DNA of 64,000 bases from Clavelina lepadiformis (lineage: Eukaryota > Chordata > Ascidiacea > Aplousobranchia > Clavelinidae), in NCBI RefSeq assembly GCF_947623445.1, contig NC_135241.1, positions 6,326,501-6,390,500 of the forward strand, read 5' to 3'. The notes below the pieces were generated by a model, which had not been told where the DNA came from, did not search any database, and saw only the letters and a list, made by a program, of their open reading frames with translations. The translations under genes and the position numbers were made by a program. This document shows, piece by piece, positions 24,280-37,201 of the stretch. Every line of letters begins with the position of its first letter. Positions within the stretch are counted from its first letter, which is position 1.

Positions 24280-25108
24280 GTTCATATTAACTATTTGTGT
24301 CCACTGTTCAATCGTTTCAGTTTCATGAAAAAGGCGAGCAGAGGATCCCACAACTCACTGAGTGGTTGGTGAAGCAATAACACCACAGCTCAGCTGCAGT
24401 GATAAAAGAAGACCACAAAGCTCGCCCGATTTTCAAAAATGCCTATTATTCAATGAGAAAATTTCATATCCTAACTGGGTTAATACTATCGGCATAGTAT
24501 AAATTCGAAATAGTTGATGATTTCTGTTGTATTGTATACCGATATATCGGTTCACAAAATTATTAACAGTGGCATTTGGCACTACATTGAGCGCAGTAGT
24601 CAAACTAATTTAGAATTACCGAGTATAAAACATGTAGAAATATTTTTTGCTAGTTCATTTCAGACCCAGAGTTGCTTTTGCTTGTTTCACAGAATAATCA
24701 TACAAGAAGATATTTCACTGAATCATGTTGTAATGAAAGAAATATATCTGTAACAACTAGTAATTCAAATTCTCTGGTGTTATAATGTCCACAAATTTAG
24801 CACATACAAAGGTCAGCACATTTATGTGTTTTTCAATCACAATGTAAGCTCAGTTCTTATTTATTAAAATAGTGCAGGGCATTCACGCTTGCAGAAAATA
24901 AAACAGTTTTGTAAAATAAATTATGACATGTTTTGTATACATCTGTAAATGGTTGACACAAACAAGCATATTTAATAAATGCGGCTAGCACTAATGCTAG
25001 CATGCTATTTGGCATGTAATTTGCACCTACGACAGGCATGTAGAAAAATAAAACGACGCATTTGAATAAGAAACTAAAACGAAAGGAAGTGAAGTGATGA
25101 ATGTACTA
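24280..25108. other. Downstream of IFT20, no gene seen
   Basis: Contains a minus-strand AATAAA at 24865-24860 that could serve IFT20. Short open frames lack support. Confidence 0.45.
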
Positions 25109-26970
25109 TCATGTGGTTGAAAATTGATCAATGAACTCATTTTGTTCAACTTCTTGCTTTTCTAAGGCTTGCTGTTGCACACGTAGCCTGCAATTAAAAA
25201 TTAGATTTAGTTCTCCTGCAAAAAGGTAATTGTCATACTGACACCAAAAATAGGTAAATAATCACCTTTCCAACTGGTTTTTCTTTTCAGCAATTAAAGC
25301 TTGTAACTGTTTCTGCTCTGATTCACGTTGTTTAGCGATTGACCTCAACATGTTACGTGATCCGATTGCCTGTGAAACGCATTAATTTATGTGCCAATGT
25401 TTCATGTAGCAAAAAGACTAGTCATTCTCAAAGCAATACAGAAGGATACATGGCATACCATAAATCCACAATGAAACAATTAGATGGAAATAAAAGTAAA
25501 TGTGCTGTTATCAGTCAACAAGATTTCTGTGGTCACAATCAAAGAACTTATTTCAAGTTATATCACGTTGGACAGAAACATATGGAGACAAAATTTTTGT
25601 TGTTGTGGCTATCAGGGCCAGGAACGATCTACCAAAAGACTTCCATGATGTGAAAAACCTGAACTCTTTTAAAATATTACCAAAAAGCGCATTGTTTTCA
25701 CTGCTTTTGTGTTTTAACATTTTAAGTCTTTATTTTTCTGAAATGCTTCGCTTTTTTCTTTTATATTTTGTAAGTTACTTGTAGTTTTTATCTGTTTATT
25801 GTGAAGCGCTTTTCACCAGGTATAGGGTACTATACAAATGTTTATTATTATTATTGTTAAAATTATCAAATGTTTTACATCAACACAAACAAAATTGTTG
25901 ATAAGCATCACACGTAAAAGCACCAAACCTTCATCTTTTCTTTTTCAACTTCTTGAGCTAAATCATTGGTAATACTAATAAAACTGCCAACCATTTTCTG
26001 GAATTCTGCAATTTCTGTGAAATATACAAACCAATAATGGTATGGGTATAGTATCATCAAATAAAACAACAACTATATCCAATTTCAATAATTTGTGAAT
26101 TTATTAACGTGAATTTCATATTTCTAGACAGCTACTTAAAGATATACCAGGTGTCAAAATATATATACTGGTAATAATATGACATCAAAATGTGTTGCCA
26201 AACTTCCAATAGATATACACACGACCTTCCCTATGAAATATATAAGCTCAGTTTGTGTAAAAGCGATATGAAGCGATATAAATGTGTAACAATTACTTGA
26301 TTTAAAAAATGAAAATACTGACTAAACATGCAGTGGGAGATCTTTCCAAAACTTGATATTTCTGAACAAAATTGCAAACACAGCTGCAAAGTTTGAACAA
26401 ACAGGGTTGCATGATTAGTGAGCTTGATAGTGGAGTGATTACAGTGATGCGTTTGTAATAATGCACCCCACAATAATATTTTATACCCAATAGTGCTACC
26501 ATTATAAAGCCCTTGAGCAAGGCACTAACAGTGCTTGTTCCTATGTTTAGTGGTACTGGTGAACAGTTTCAACTTTGAGCAATACGACATAAAAAAAGAA
26601 AAGATGGTAATTCTGTATGTCTGTTGGAAGGTGCACACAAACGAGCTTGGTAACTATGGCTCAAATGATGAGGAATCAACGACAAGTTTAAGTCGTGTAA
26701 AGATTTTTCTCGATCCAAGGATAAAAGTCCTGATATATTATGTAGTATGATGCAACTGCTTACCATGATACCAAAGAACGATCTGAAAACGGAAGCTGTA
26801 TTTCGAGTTGCAAACCATAATGCATAATAAAATTTCTTACTTCCAACAAACTCTTGGCATTCCTCTTTCAATTCTCCAGTTTGCTGAGCATTTTCCGGTT
26901 CTAAAACTCTTAATTTATTGAGATCATCGAAGTGCAAGCCAGAATCCGCTAATGTATCTTCAGCAGTCAT
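25109..26970 (-). CDS. IFT20: IFT20, intraflagellar transport complex B subunit
   Basis: Four exons (26841-26970, 25929-26014, 25266-25369, 25109-25187) join in phase to 132 aa, the same length as human IFT20. The IFT-B subunit IFT20 links Golgi-derived cargo to ciliary transport. Diagnostic stretches are [16 protein letters not shown] near the N-terminus, LKEECQEFV, the middle EKEKMKAIGSRN, and the end EQNEFIDQF. The body is a predicted coiled coil rich in Gln, Glu and Lys, as expected for pairing with IFT54. Introns 1 and 2 carry repeats, including a LINE tail. The gene is divergent from the PP2C gene, with 588 bp between start codons. Confidence 0.96.
25480..25860 (+). mobile_element. 5'-truncated LINE tail in IFT20 intron 2
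   Basis: Opposite in strand to IFT20. The frame encodes [19 protein letters not shown], the WNxLP...SLNSFK type ending of jockey/CR1/L2-like reverse-transcriptase proteins. It is followed by an untranslated tail with GGTATAGGGTACTATACAAATG and a TTA-repeat end. Only the far 3' part is present, so it is a dead insertion. Confidence 0.7.
26570..26735 (-). repeat. Dispersed repeat, copy 2 (IFT20 intron 1)
   Basis: Partner of 20585-20735, diverged, on the same strand relative to the window. Confidence 0.5.
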
Positions 26971-27558
26971 TACAGGTAGTATTTTCCCTTTAACACTACA
27001 TAAAACAACTAATTTCTGCCTAATTGGACAACCTGCAGAAATTTTCCCATCACGTAAGTAACAGAAGTTAAAATCGTTTACAGTACCAATAACGTAACTT
27101 CACCCACTCAGCTCAAAATATGTTCAGTTTTGTTTTGTTTGGAAAAGTTTCTATGCATATTTTACGGTTTGGTTATTTTGTTTCATAACGATTAAAAAAA
27201 TTACCAACAATTTCTTTTAAATACGAAAGGCAATCAAATACATCGAAATGACAAGTTACCGATCCTGTTTTACTAATTTAATTAAAGTTTTTTTTATAGG
27301 ATTAAGGAAATTGCATCTAAAACATGTATTAACTTTCAGTAAATTATTTTATTGTTTTGTTTCTTACAACGGATTTATCAGCATGCGTGTTTACACCATT
27401 CTCAGTTTTCACAAAGAAAACAACTTTCATGATATCTGGTGCTGGTAGTTTCCCTTTGCTTGGTTTATGGAGCTACCTTTTCTACATACAGTAACCAGAA
27501 ACAGAGTATAAATAAGGCTGAGAGACAAGAAACGTGTTGTTTATTCCAGTTCTGAAGC
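26971..27558. promoter_or_regulatory. Shared divergent promoter region of IFT20 and the PP2C gene
   Basis: 588 bp separate the two start codons, so both promoters must lie here or overlap. No TATA box is obvious. GTAACCAGAAAC at 27491-27502 resembles an RFX X-box with one mismatch but is far from IFT20. Confidence 0.4.
27534..27549 (+). other. Strong splice acceptor 9 bases before the PP2C start
   Basis: GTGTTGTTTATTCCAG is followed by TTCTGAAGC and then the ATG at 27559. It would leave a nine-base 5' leader. This is the expected look of a spliced-leader acceptor, though an upstream untranslated exon is possible. Confidence 0.5.
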
Positions 27559-30500
27559 ATGGACTTGGTTCCGATGGAGAAGTTTTTTCATAATTATTTG
27601 GAAATTCACGAAGTAGCTGTGGGAAGTGATGGAAGATTGCCATTTCGATTGTTGTCGCAACGTGTAAGTGAAGATGAACTGGAAGCTGAGTGTACTGGCT
27701 TGGCTTTACAGCATCTGAAACAAAGGTAACAGTAATAGATAAGTTATATGTGCAATTAATTGATACAAGAGATGTAGGCTAATTTGTAATGTGTTATATT
27801 AATCTTCTGTGTATTGTTATTTTCTGTAAACTGCTAAAGTGGGGTAGCTTTTGTAGGTTAAGCTACGGCAAGTGTTCTCTAACTGGAAAGTTTGCTTTGA
27901 GTGCGCCGGATAAACACTCCAATAAATGTAATACCAAAATTTGCATCGCACCAACCAATGCAATAGTTCTATAATATATATAGATTTTAGGGCAAAACGA
28001 CAATTCTGCGTGCATACTTTTCTGGAAGACAAGTGTTAGGCAATAAATTTTTCGTCTGTTGATAGTACTTTTAACAATGGCAAACTTTATTTATTTTATT
28101 TATTTACCGAAATTTTTGAGATATATATGCTTTATCATCTATATGTTGTACTTTGCTTTCAAACAAAAGAAAGAATCAGTTAATCTAAAAAACTGTCTTA
28201 ATCAATATTGATAGACCTAGTTTACATTAATTATTGCAAAAACCCTCATTTTGTGTTATTCTATAGTGTGCACAAAGCTTTAGTTTAAATTGTTTTGCAC
28301 ATTTTTCTGTAAGACTATCCAGCTACTACAGTGAATGTCATAATCCTTATAAAATGTGTGAAATTTACCCCGTTATACAGTAAACAATCTTAGTTTGCAT
28401 TAAGAAATTGTACAGGCAGAGGTTAAATTTTCCCTGCTGATGGCTTGCATTGAAAACATAACTACCTCACCTACATATCAATGTTTGTTCATCCAAGGTA
28501 GCGCTGTTTGAATATAATTAATTGATTGGCTTTTACATTTACAAAATGAAACAAGCATATCGACAAGTGTTGTATATGAGTGTGCCACACCTTCTGCTGT
28601 GATTGCCTAATATTATGAAGTTTATACATGAACTTTCTTTTTGAAATTTAAACCAATAACTGTGTAAAATATCCACTAAACATGTGATTTTAGTAAAATT
28701 TTGATTACCATACAGTCAATATCAGCATACAAATTTTAGATGTTATATATATTAAGGCAAGAAGTGTTTAATTTCGGTAGTAGAAAGACATTGATTCTTA
28801 AAATTTTAATGCAGAAGTGCATCATAAAAGCGATTTACTTAGTGTTGTATTAATTACGTTAGAAAAATAAACTTTTCAATGCACATTATTATGTAAGTGG
28901 TATGCTTTCAGAATGTTTATTCTCAGACCGAGCTAAGTTTTTCCAAAACTTAAACCTGCAGCTTTTTCGCAGCTTATCACGATCTCTGTAGAAGACACGT
29001 TTTCTAATTATTTATATTTTGTCATTTACACATTGTATGTTGTATATTTAGTATATAATGTTAAACTCTGACTCTGAGGAAGGTCTGGTATAAGGCCCAA
29101 AACGTGTTAGTTTTCAATACAATATGAATATTTTTGCACTTGTTAATATTGCAATAATTTGGTATAATAATGCCATTTCAGCTTTCCTCCAAGTTATATT
29201 GTCCTAATTGTCATAATTAGCTCTTATTCCTACGGAGTTCTTCTGCAGATCTGATGATATTATAATGTTATGACTGTTTTATTTCGTGTGTTTAACAACA
29301 AGCGCTGTACTATAGTGTGGCCGTGTTTAGTATATGCGACACATTATTACTTCCAAATTACTTCAAATATTATAATTATATTCAAGAACATTGTCAGTTT
29401 GGTTATTCTACTGTGATGCCCTACTAGTTTATCAGTGTTTAACGAACACGCATATCAATGGAGTCAGATTGATCAAATACTAACTAATTACAACCAAAAC
29501 AAACTAGTAATAACACTTTCAGTTGACACAATATAACTTGAACCTATGATAACTTATCTTTGCTTGAGGTTGTCTTAGTGCTTTTTTCAAAAAATATGTT
29601 TTTCATATAAATTTTAATTTTTGTGTGATCCTGCCCATACTTGGATCTGTTCACCAAAACCACAAAAAAGGAGCAAACGTCTTTAATTACTTACTAAAGG
29701 CCAAGGGCATTACAACGTTCAGTAGTGCAGCTGGGTATCAAACATTTGTTCACATCATTGAAAGCCAAGCACTCTAACTGCTTGGCAACCGAGAAGAAAA
29801 ATCTTGCAACTCTATTTTTTGTTTACGAATGTTTACATCTCTTTAGTCAATTTGATCGTTATCTGGGCCGTAGTTATTGAGCCACTCGGGCTAAATATCA
29901 GGACCCATATCAAGTAGCCACTGTGTCATGCTGTCATCCACAACCTGCAGCCAATGCAGTTGGTGACACTCAGTCTCAATGTACTTGGTTATTTGTAATA
30001 GTCTGTTGTACAATGTAGTAGGCGTATAGTTTGCCTATGAGAATATCTACGATATGTACAGTATATATTATTTGTACATACATGTTTAAAGGTTGATGGA
30101 ACAGTTACCCATACATAATCTTAGAAACAGTGTTTGCTTGTATGCAGTAAACTAAAATACAGATACGCATGTCTATTTAGTCCTGCTTAAAATGCTCATG
30201 CTTTAAACTGGTATCTTTAGTTTAATAAAGAAAAATGTGCATAAATATATGCTTTGTTTTTGAAAAGTTTTACTATTTTGTTAACTAAATACTGTTAAAT
30301 TTTTTAATTTGCTTTTATGGGTTCAAGGCGAGTCTACAACACTAATATCCCGCATTCCTTGTTTTTGCGCATTACCAAAATAAGTATTACATATATATAT
30401 ATATATACACACATTGTTTATGGTTAAAATAGTTCTTTTTAGTGAGGTATTTTTATAAAAACACAAAAATGAAATATATTTTTTCCAGACAGCAGCCCAG

Positions 30501-33500
30501 AAAAAATTGAAGCTGAAGTCTTCTGTAATTTATGAATTTTGTGTGAATATAAAAATCACTTCAAACCATAAATCAGTTTTTGTTTAAATCCTGTCAGTAG
30601 CGGTATTTCTATTTGTGGTAGAGCTGAGTTTGACTATGCTCCCAAGTTATGGCAAGCAATCTTTTGGTTACAATGACAGTATGTATCACTATGATGCCAT
30701 CTAAACAAATGTCTTCAGTGTTGAACAGATGATCTTACGATGTTTACTTTGCTAACAGTTCTTAGGTTGTGGTTGCTAGGCTGTTCATTGTTCCGTGACT
30801 TCATAATGAAAGTTAAATATTAACATGGCTGGGAAATGGGCAAACTCGACAAATTATGAAATCGTTTTGACATGTTTGCAGGATGATAACTGGCCCAACA
30901 TTAGAAATTAAATGGAAATAAATGACCAGAATATTTCAATTTTGTTTGCTTTGCACTTTTTATATAAAGATAGACATGTTTCTGTTATGAGCACACTTGT
31001 GTTGCTTGCTTTGATTTCCTTGTAACTATGGTTATTCCTGCAGTGATTGTCCCGACCTCCTGGCTCTTCTTATCACCAGAGAAACTACAGACTCTGTATT
31101 ACATGGAGATTTATCAACAGCAAACAAACAGAATGATGATGGTGTACCATGTAAATATCACATATGCCATAAATAATTGCTTTGAATCAATTAAATGTTA
31201 ATGATTGCAGTTATTTGTATTCATTATTTGAAGTATTTATACTCCAAATTATGAATTACAATTCGTCAACTAGTTGATACTATCGTTATTTCAGGAAAAT
31301 ATAGTTATAAGTCTTTAACAGATGATTTTCACAAAAACTAAGTAATGTCTTCTTTTTTATTCATTATTCACAGATTATGACAACGCTGTACTGGCACATT
31401 TAATGTTTTCTGCTATCCATGAAACATGTAAAAAATGGAATGAAGAGCTGCCGCAGACTTTGCTAAATCATTCTGTTCCCCTACAGAGCTCGGATTATGG
31501 CATTCGAAATACAAGAAGAAAAATGGAAGACAAACACTCAATTATTCCTGACCTAAATATTTTAGTAGGCAAAAAGGTTTGTTATCATACACCACACACC
31601 ATTTTTATCATGTATTCCAACCTTATTGAGTGTATGTATTCGCTTACAATAATTATAATTATTGCGTTCGCTTACAATGATTTTAATAATAATTAAGTAT
31701 TATTGAACGTTGTTTGAAGGCATTTAATGAAAAAAGTAAAACTAACTGATCAAACATTTCATTGTGTGCAGGATGTCCCTATTATCCAATGGTATGCAGT
31801 TTATGATGGGCATGGAGGGCTTGATGCATCAACATATGCTGCTAAACATTTGCATTTAAACTTTATGAAGCAAGAAAATTGTCATACTGACGTTGATGAA
31901 GCATTGAAGAAATGCATTAGAAAAACAGATGATGACTTCTGCGAAAAAGCAAAAGTTGAGGTACTCGTGAATGATTATATTTAGACAAAATAATTTTGTG
32001 TTTTAATTGCTCTGCTGAAAGGTTTTTCGTTTCTAAGTACATCTTCCACAATGGGATAGGTAAATTAAAATAGGTTGTTGATCAGCAACCGTAGACAAGT
32101 ACACTTTTGTGCAGTATGTGATGTTGACCAGATCTTAGTAGTTCTCGTTTTACCTTCTTGGTATTGCCCAACATATGTTATGACAAAATGATGTGCGCTG
32201 TTTTCGGTGTTGCAATATCCTGTGCGTTTTGCTGATTAAATATTAGATCATAGTTAAATTAGGTACTGCTGTTAATACATCACGACTTAATTTCCATGTA
32301 GGATCTTAAACTAGCTTTGCTCTCAATAATGTTCATGTCTTATTATTGGTTAATAGTAGTGACATTGGCACTGAGTTATTTCCTATTTGTTGTTAATACG
32401 TATGCTATTTTCAGTTCAATCGTCTGTTCAAACATTTTTACTAATTGTTATTACAAAGAACAGCAAAAAATAGTCAACTGTTTATATTTTGATTATAATC
32501 AGTATCACTTTCTTGTGATTGTTCAAGAATCTTAGAAGTGGAACTACCGCTGTAGTTGCTGTAATAACTGAAAGCACATTACATGTGGCATGGGTTGGAG
32601 ACAGTCAGGCGGTGTTGGTGAGAAACGGCCATGCTATGACGGTTAGTAACACCCTAAATGATTTGTTGTATTGCAAAAAACATCTTTAGTGACTAAAGAA
32701 AATACAATGTTATGAGGTTTTTTAATATAAAGTAAGGGATTGGTAAAATGGAAATATATTTTCCGAAATGTGTGTTGAACACAAACTTAGGCTCGAACTG
32801 CTGATTGAGTTGTGTTAGCTTGCTTTTTTGCCATAACTAAAACTATCGTCTTTAAACAACAGAAAACAGAAGCATGATTTGGGTTATACACAATGGTAGG
32901 CCTATTGAGATGTGTCGAAGGTGAAATATCTTTTTTTATATTTTTGATTAGATAATGAATCCACATAAACCTGAACGTGAAGATGAAAAGCAACGGATTG
33001 AGGAATTGGGAGGATGTATTGTGTGGTTTGGAGCATGGAGAGTTAATGGAAGTCTCTCTGTATCAAGAGCCATTGGTTGGTTTATCCTAATACATTGTAT
33101 AGATATACACTGGAAATCAGTTTGCTTAACTTGCTTCATATAATGGACTGGTTAGGCCTTAGGATATCAAAATTAAACGCAATGAAACGTTGTGGCATTT
33201 ATTTTTTGTAAGTGCCATGATTTACAAATACACCACTGGTAATTAAGTATCATCTTCTGAAAGTGCCACTTGGTCTTGTATTAGTTTCGGTGTAGCATGT
33301 ACATTACTGTTTTCATCTGTTGTCCTGTTGTTTACGAACACATTGATGTTTACCAGAAATTATTCGTTTTTTCAAACTCTGTTTAATGCAGGTGACGCCG
33401 ATCATAAACCCTTTATCAGTGGAGAGGCTGATACTGCTTCTGTTCCATTGGACGGAAGCGAAGACTTTTTAATTTTAGCATGTGATGGTTTTTGGGATGT

Positions 33501-35888
33501 GTTTAGTGAAACTGATGTTGTGAAATTGGTAAGATCGGAAACGTTTGTACTGAAATGCAATAAGAAAGCCAGAGATGGTGTTTGATGATTCAACTAACGA
33601 ATTTTGTACAGGTGCGTGATCATTTATCAGAAACGAACGATAGAGCAACAGTCACACATACCCTTTGCATGAAAGCAAAATCGGAAGGATCAACCGATAA
33701 CATCACTGTGCTTGTGATATTCCTAAGGGAAGACATAAACCTCAATGAAGAAGGAGAACAAGAAGAACTGAGCAAATTGAAACTCACAGGTTTATTTTAT
33801 TGAACAGCAGTTTAAATAAGAGTTTGTCGTCGTCTGATGATCCCTGACGCGTCTACTCTCTTGTTTGTTGCAAATCAAAGATTGGATTGGACGTAGGCAA
33901 GTGGCAATTGTCACATTCCGTCCAATATGAATTTTATAGCGGTTACAACTAGTGACAAATAAGCAGTTAGTAGTGGAAAGCAAATCTATACAAGTATTGT
34001 TGTATTTTGTGTGAGAAAATAAGCTAGGTTGTTTCTAAACAAGCTCTTAGGGTTTTTTCCGTGGTCTTGTGGGCGCTCACTCATCGCACTGGTCAAAACG
34101 TATAACCGGATAAGTTTTTCTTTTTGTCAGTTTTTGTTTTGAACTGCATTGCCAGTTTGCAAAGTTTGGGAACCACTCCAACTTAAACCGAAAGCTTGAG
34201 AAATGCATCGCGCTGCCTTTTGTTGCCGGCGTTGCCGCAAATCAATATCTTTAATATAATAGTTGAAGTTTGTCTATTAAATCTGTACTTAATTTTGTTT
34301 TCACAGTTTTTTCTTTACTTTAGACGAAGAACAAATTGAACAACAACCGGTTGACAATAATGTGAACGCTAATACCAACAACAACAATAATCGTACCAAC
34401 AGTAATCTGCCAAACAACAAAACTAATTATGATGAATCAGCAAACAGCTTAAGTATGCTTCATGGGTTCCACGTTGAACCAGCTGAGAAGATAAAAATCC
34501 CGCACAGACTCCTCGTCAATTTTGTCAAAAGTGTAACTGAGAAAAAAGTTGAAAAGGTATAAAAAAGTTTTTTCGCTGAAAAATTCCATGCTCTCAATGA
34601 CAAAAACGTCGGTTTTAAGTCTTATTCGCAAAATTCACAAAAATAATGATTGCTGCAGATATTTTATGATAAATAATCCCTTATTGAATTTAAAAAGTTA
34701 TATAAACCAGGGTAGGTTTGCACGGTTTAACACCGAAATATATTTCATCTGTATACCTATAGCCATCTTAGGCATGTGTAGAATCTTATTGAATTTTGCA
34801 GCCGACGATCTTAGTAACCCAATCTTCCCCTCACACAAGGCTGCCACATTCAGTGTATAATTCCAGATGGACAAGGTTAGTACGCTTACTACGCTCTAGA
34901 AATTATTTGAAATGCTCACTTGGAAAATTTAGCTGGCATATATTGTGTCTGTTGCATTGAATCAACAACCTGTAACAAATTTCTTTACTTTTTCAATCAA
35001 GTTCTCAAGTGTCGCCAACATTTCGTCGAAGGGACACAAGAGGCAGTTTATTGTCATTAAGTACCATCGAATCTGTCACAGAATTGTCCTTTAACGAGAC
35101 AAAGGTAGGTTGTAAAGTAACAGTGTTTGTTCGACGGAAACAATGTTGATGTACTTGAGGTTAATGGCTGTTTGCATAAGTTGTTGCATTTAAGAAGTGA
35201 GCCAAAATGTTTTATGACAACAGTTACACCAGTCGTTGACTTATAAATAGCTTGCTCTATTATATTTTGGATTATGTTGGATTTTAAAATGAAAGTTTTG
35301 TTCTGTTTCAGAGCAACGATGATGCCAAGTCGGCAAACAGTCTGCCGTTAATTCACGACGTCCCACCAAAAGCAAGGGTAGGGCTAATGCTCAACTAGTT
35401 TATGTCGCCTGCAATTCATAATGGCTTATATTACGACGAGTGTTGCCAATCATAGTTGAAACTACTAACACTGGCAAATCTTAAAAACAAATTGATTTTG
35501 GCGCGTATCATAATTTGGCATATTCATTTAGCCTGAAAGAACAAGTACGACAACCTCACCTTACGAAAGGAATCAAGTATATCGTGCTTTGGGCTATCGA
35601 GCCCCTCATATACACAGTAGAGGACGCGCCAAGATACCTTACCACGCGAGCCTGGTTGTCACGTGCCAAGACGACAAGTTGCGATCATCTTCATTAAACA
35701 AACGGCATTCGGGCTCACTACCGGACGCTCTTCATGGGGTTTCCATTAAGAACGGACGAGTGAAAAACACAGAAATTGCCATAACCAATTCTTTATCGCC
35801 CACAATCAAACACAAACAGCTAAAGAAAGTCAATCATAAAGTTAAGATTGCTCACAGAGGTCGTCAGAGAAGTAGATCGGCGTTTTGA
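27559..35888 (+). CDS. PPM1E: PPM1E/PPM1F-type PP2C Ser/Thr phosphatase
   Basis: Thirteen phase-compatible exons: 27559-27725, 31044-31150, 31374-31576, 31772-31960, 32528-32641, 32952-33075, 33392-33528, 33612-33789, 34324-34556, 34802-34875, 35002-35104, 35312-35377, 35532-35888. The product is 683 aa. All PP2C metal-site motifs are present: RRKMED (139-144), YDGHGG (170-175), [41 protein letters not shown] and [25 protein letters not shown] closely matches the POPX phosphatases PPM1E/F, which dephosphorylate PAK and CaM kinases. A tail of about 280 aa follows the domain. It has an Asn-rich stretch in exon 9, a Ser-rich middle and a basic end. The long tail is more like PPM1E than PPM1F, but the gene may represent their common ancestor. 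The acceptor used for exon 5 (ends at 32527) is weak. Confidence 0.92.
27726..31043 (+). other. Large first intron of the PP2C gene
   Basis: 3.3 kb and AT-rich, containing the SINE at 29626-29793 and a (TA)n run near 30390. No nested gene is seen. Confidence 0.6.
29626..29793 (-). mobile_element. tRNA-derived SINE, diverged copy
   Basis: On the minus strand it starts near GGTTGCCAAGCAGTTAGAGTG (tRNA A-box-like) and continues to TGTTTGATACCC (B-box-like). It then shares the CTTGG.C.AGTAA and CTGTTC-containing body with the copy at 40026-40178. Confidence 0.6.
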
Positions 35889-36188
35889 TCGTGGTATTGC
35901 GCTTATATATGTATTTGATCATGTCTATTGCATTTCCCTTTTCTGATTTCTGTGGTGCAGTTTGTGTAGACCTTTCTACTTTACATATATGTGGAGTTTC
36001 TATTTTCTTAATATTTGTGACAAGTTCTTAACAGAAATATGTCATCAACAAACGGTAGTTATTGCATGTTTTTATCAACACCCCCCCAATTCTAATACTT
36101 GTGCTTTTCTTAAACCTGATTTTGTGTGCCTTTCTAACTTACACAGTGCATTTCACCTCAATATTTTTTCCGCCACTTGTACCTTCAA

Positions 36189-36194
36189 AATAAA
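36189..36194 (+). terminator. Candidate poly(A) signal of the PP2C gene
   Basis: AATAAA about 300 bases after the stop codon on the coding strand. Confidence 0.5.
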
Positions 36195-36908
36195 CTTGGA
36201 AGCCTGATATCAAGTTGCGTTGACATTTTGAAATTTAATTTTCGGTCTCACGTGTTTCGGTAGTAGTCGTACATAGCACAACCAAAGCACAGGTTGTTTA
36301 GACATAGTCAGTTTGCTTTCTACAAATAGAAACGGCCTGAGTTTGTTTCTTCTTTGCATGCGCCAAATATGAATATTAAAGTTAAAGTCTGCACAATTCG
36401 AGCATCCAATGGGTCATGTTGTCATTTAACATTATTATGTTGTTGTTAGCCGACCATGTTTTTCGTGGGGAAGATTAACATGGCTTTGGGTTCCAAAACG
36501 GCTTCTGAGCCTTTGGGATCGCGACTACAAGGGCTTTTCCACAAATTTTGGGGATTTTTTGGTGTTCCAACTCCCAAGTAGGAAGACAGAATGCTATACG
36601 CAGCCAAGACTGCTTGGCAGGATCAGCACAAAGTATTTAAGCTCTGGGTAGTTGCCACAAATACTTTTTTATTGGTTTTACTTGTTCGTCACCGCTCATT
36701 GTGCCTGAATTTGCCACTCTCCGTCACAACCACAGAACAGCTCAGAGTAAATGTCTGTAATGCTTAGAATCTTAGATCAAGAACATTACATGTTTTATTT
36801 AAATAATATTCAATTATTTCACGATATGTAGGCTACGGTTATCATACACTAAATACCTTACGTTGTGCTATACTGAAATACTTCGAACTACGGTAAGAAT
36901 ATCTATAC
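36195..36908. other. Intergenic, no gene seen
   Basis: 36450-36720 has a mixed-composition block (GGGTTCCAAAACGGC, CTTTGGGATCGCGAC) that may be an old repeat, but no ends could be found. Confidence 0.35.
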
Positions 36909-37201
36909 CAGGGTTTCTCAAACGGTAACCGCATAGATCGTTCTCCGTAGCCATGAGCAGATGCCTCACAAGTTAACTATAGTACAGTAGTAGGGGAAGA
37001 CGAGACGAAGCGGGACACAAGTCTCTCACGTGTTTGTGCTTGCTGTGCAAAATTAGAGGCGCTAAAGCTACTACATACGCAGTAGTGAAGTAAAAACTGC
37101 TTTGCAATAAACAATCTACATTTTTATTGACGGGCAGAGGGCCACGGATTTTGAGGGTCTCTGTAAATGGGCCACGAACCATGAAAGGTTGAGAACCACT
37201 G
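36909..37201. mobile_element. hAT-like MITE with perfect 8 bp target duplication
   Basis: 293 bp. Begins CAGGGTTTCTCAAAC and ends GGTTGAGAACCACTG. ATCTATAC flanks both sides (36901-36908 and 37202-37209). The right end is of the CAGTGGTTCTCAACC type common to many animal hAT families. Confidence 0.88.

Noticed and set aside
27491-27502. RFX X-box for IFT20
   Set aside because: One mismatch to the core and more than 500 bases from the start; kept only as a remark.
29063-29105. GAGGAAGGTCTGG...GGCCCAAAACG motif resembling retroelement tail sequences
   Set aside because: No coding remnant or terminal structure around it; too short to assign.
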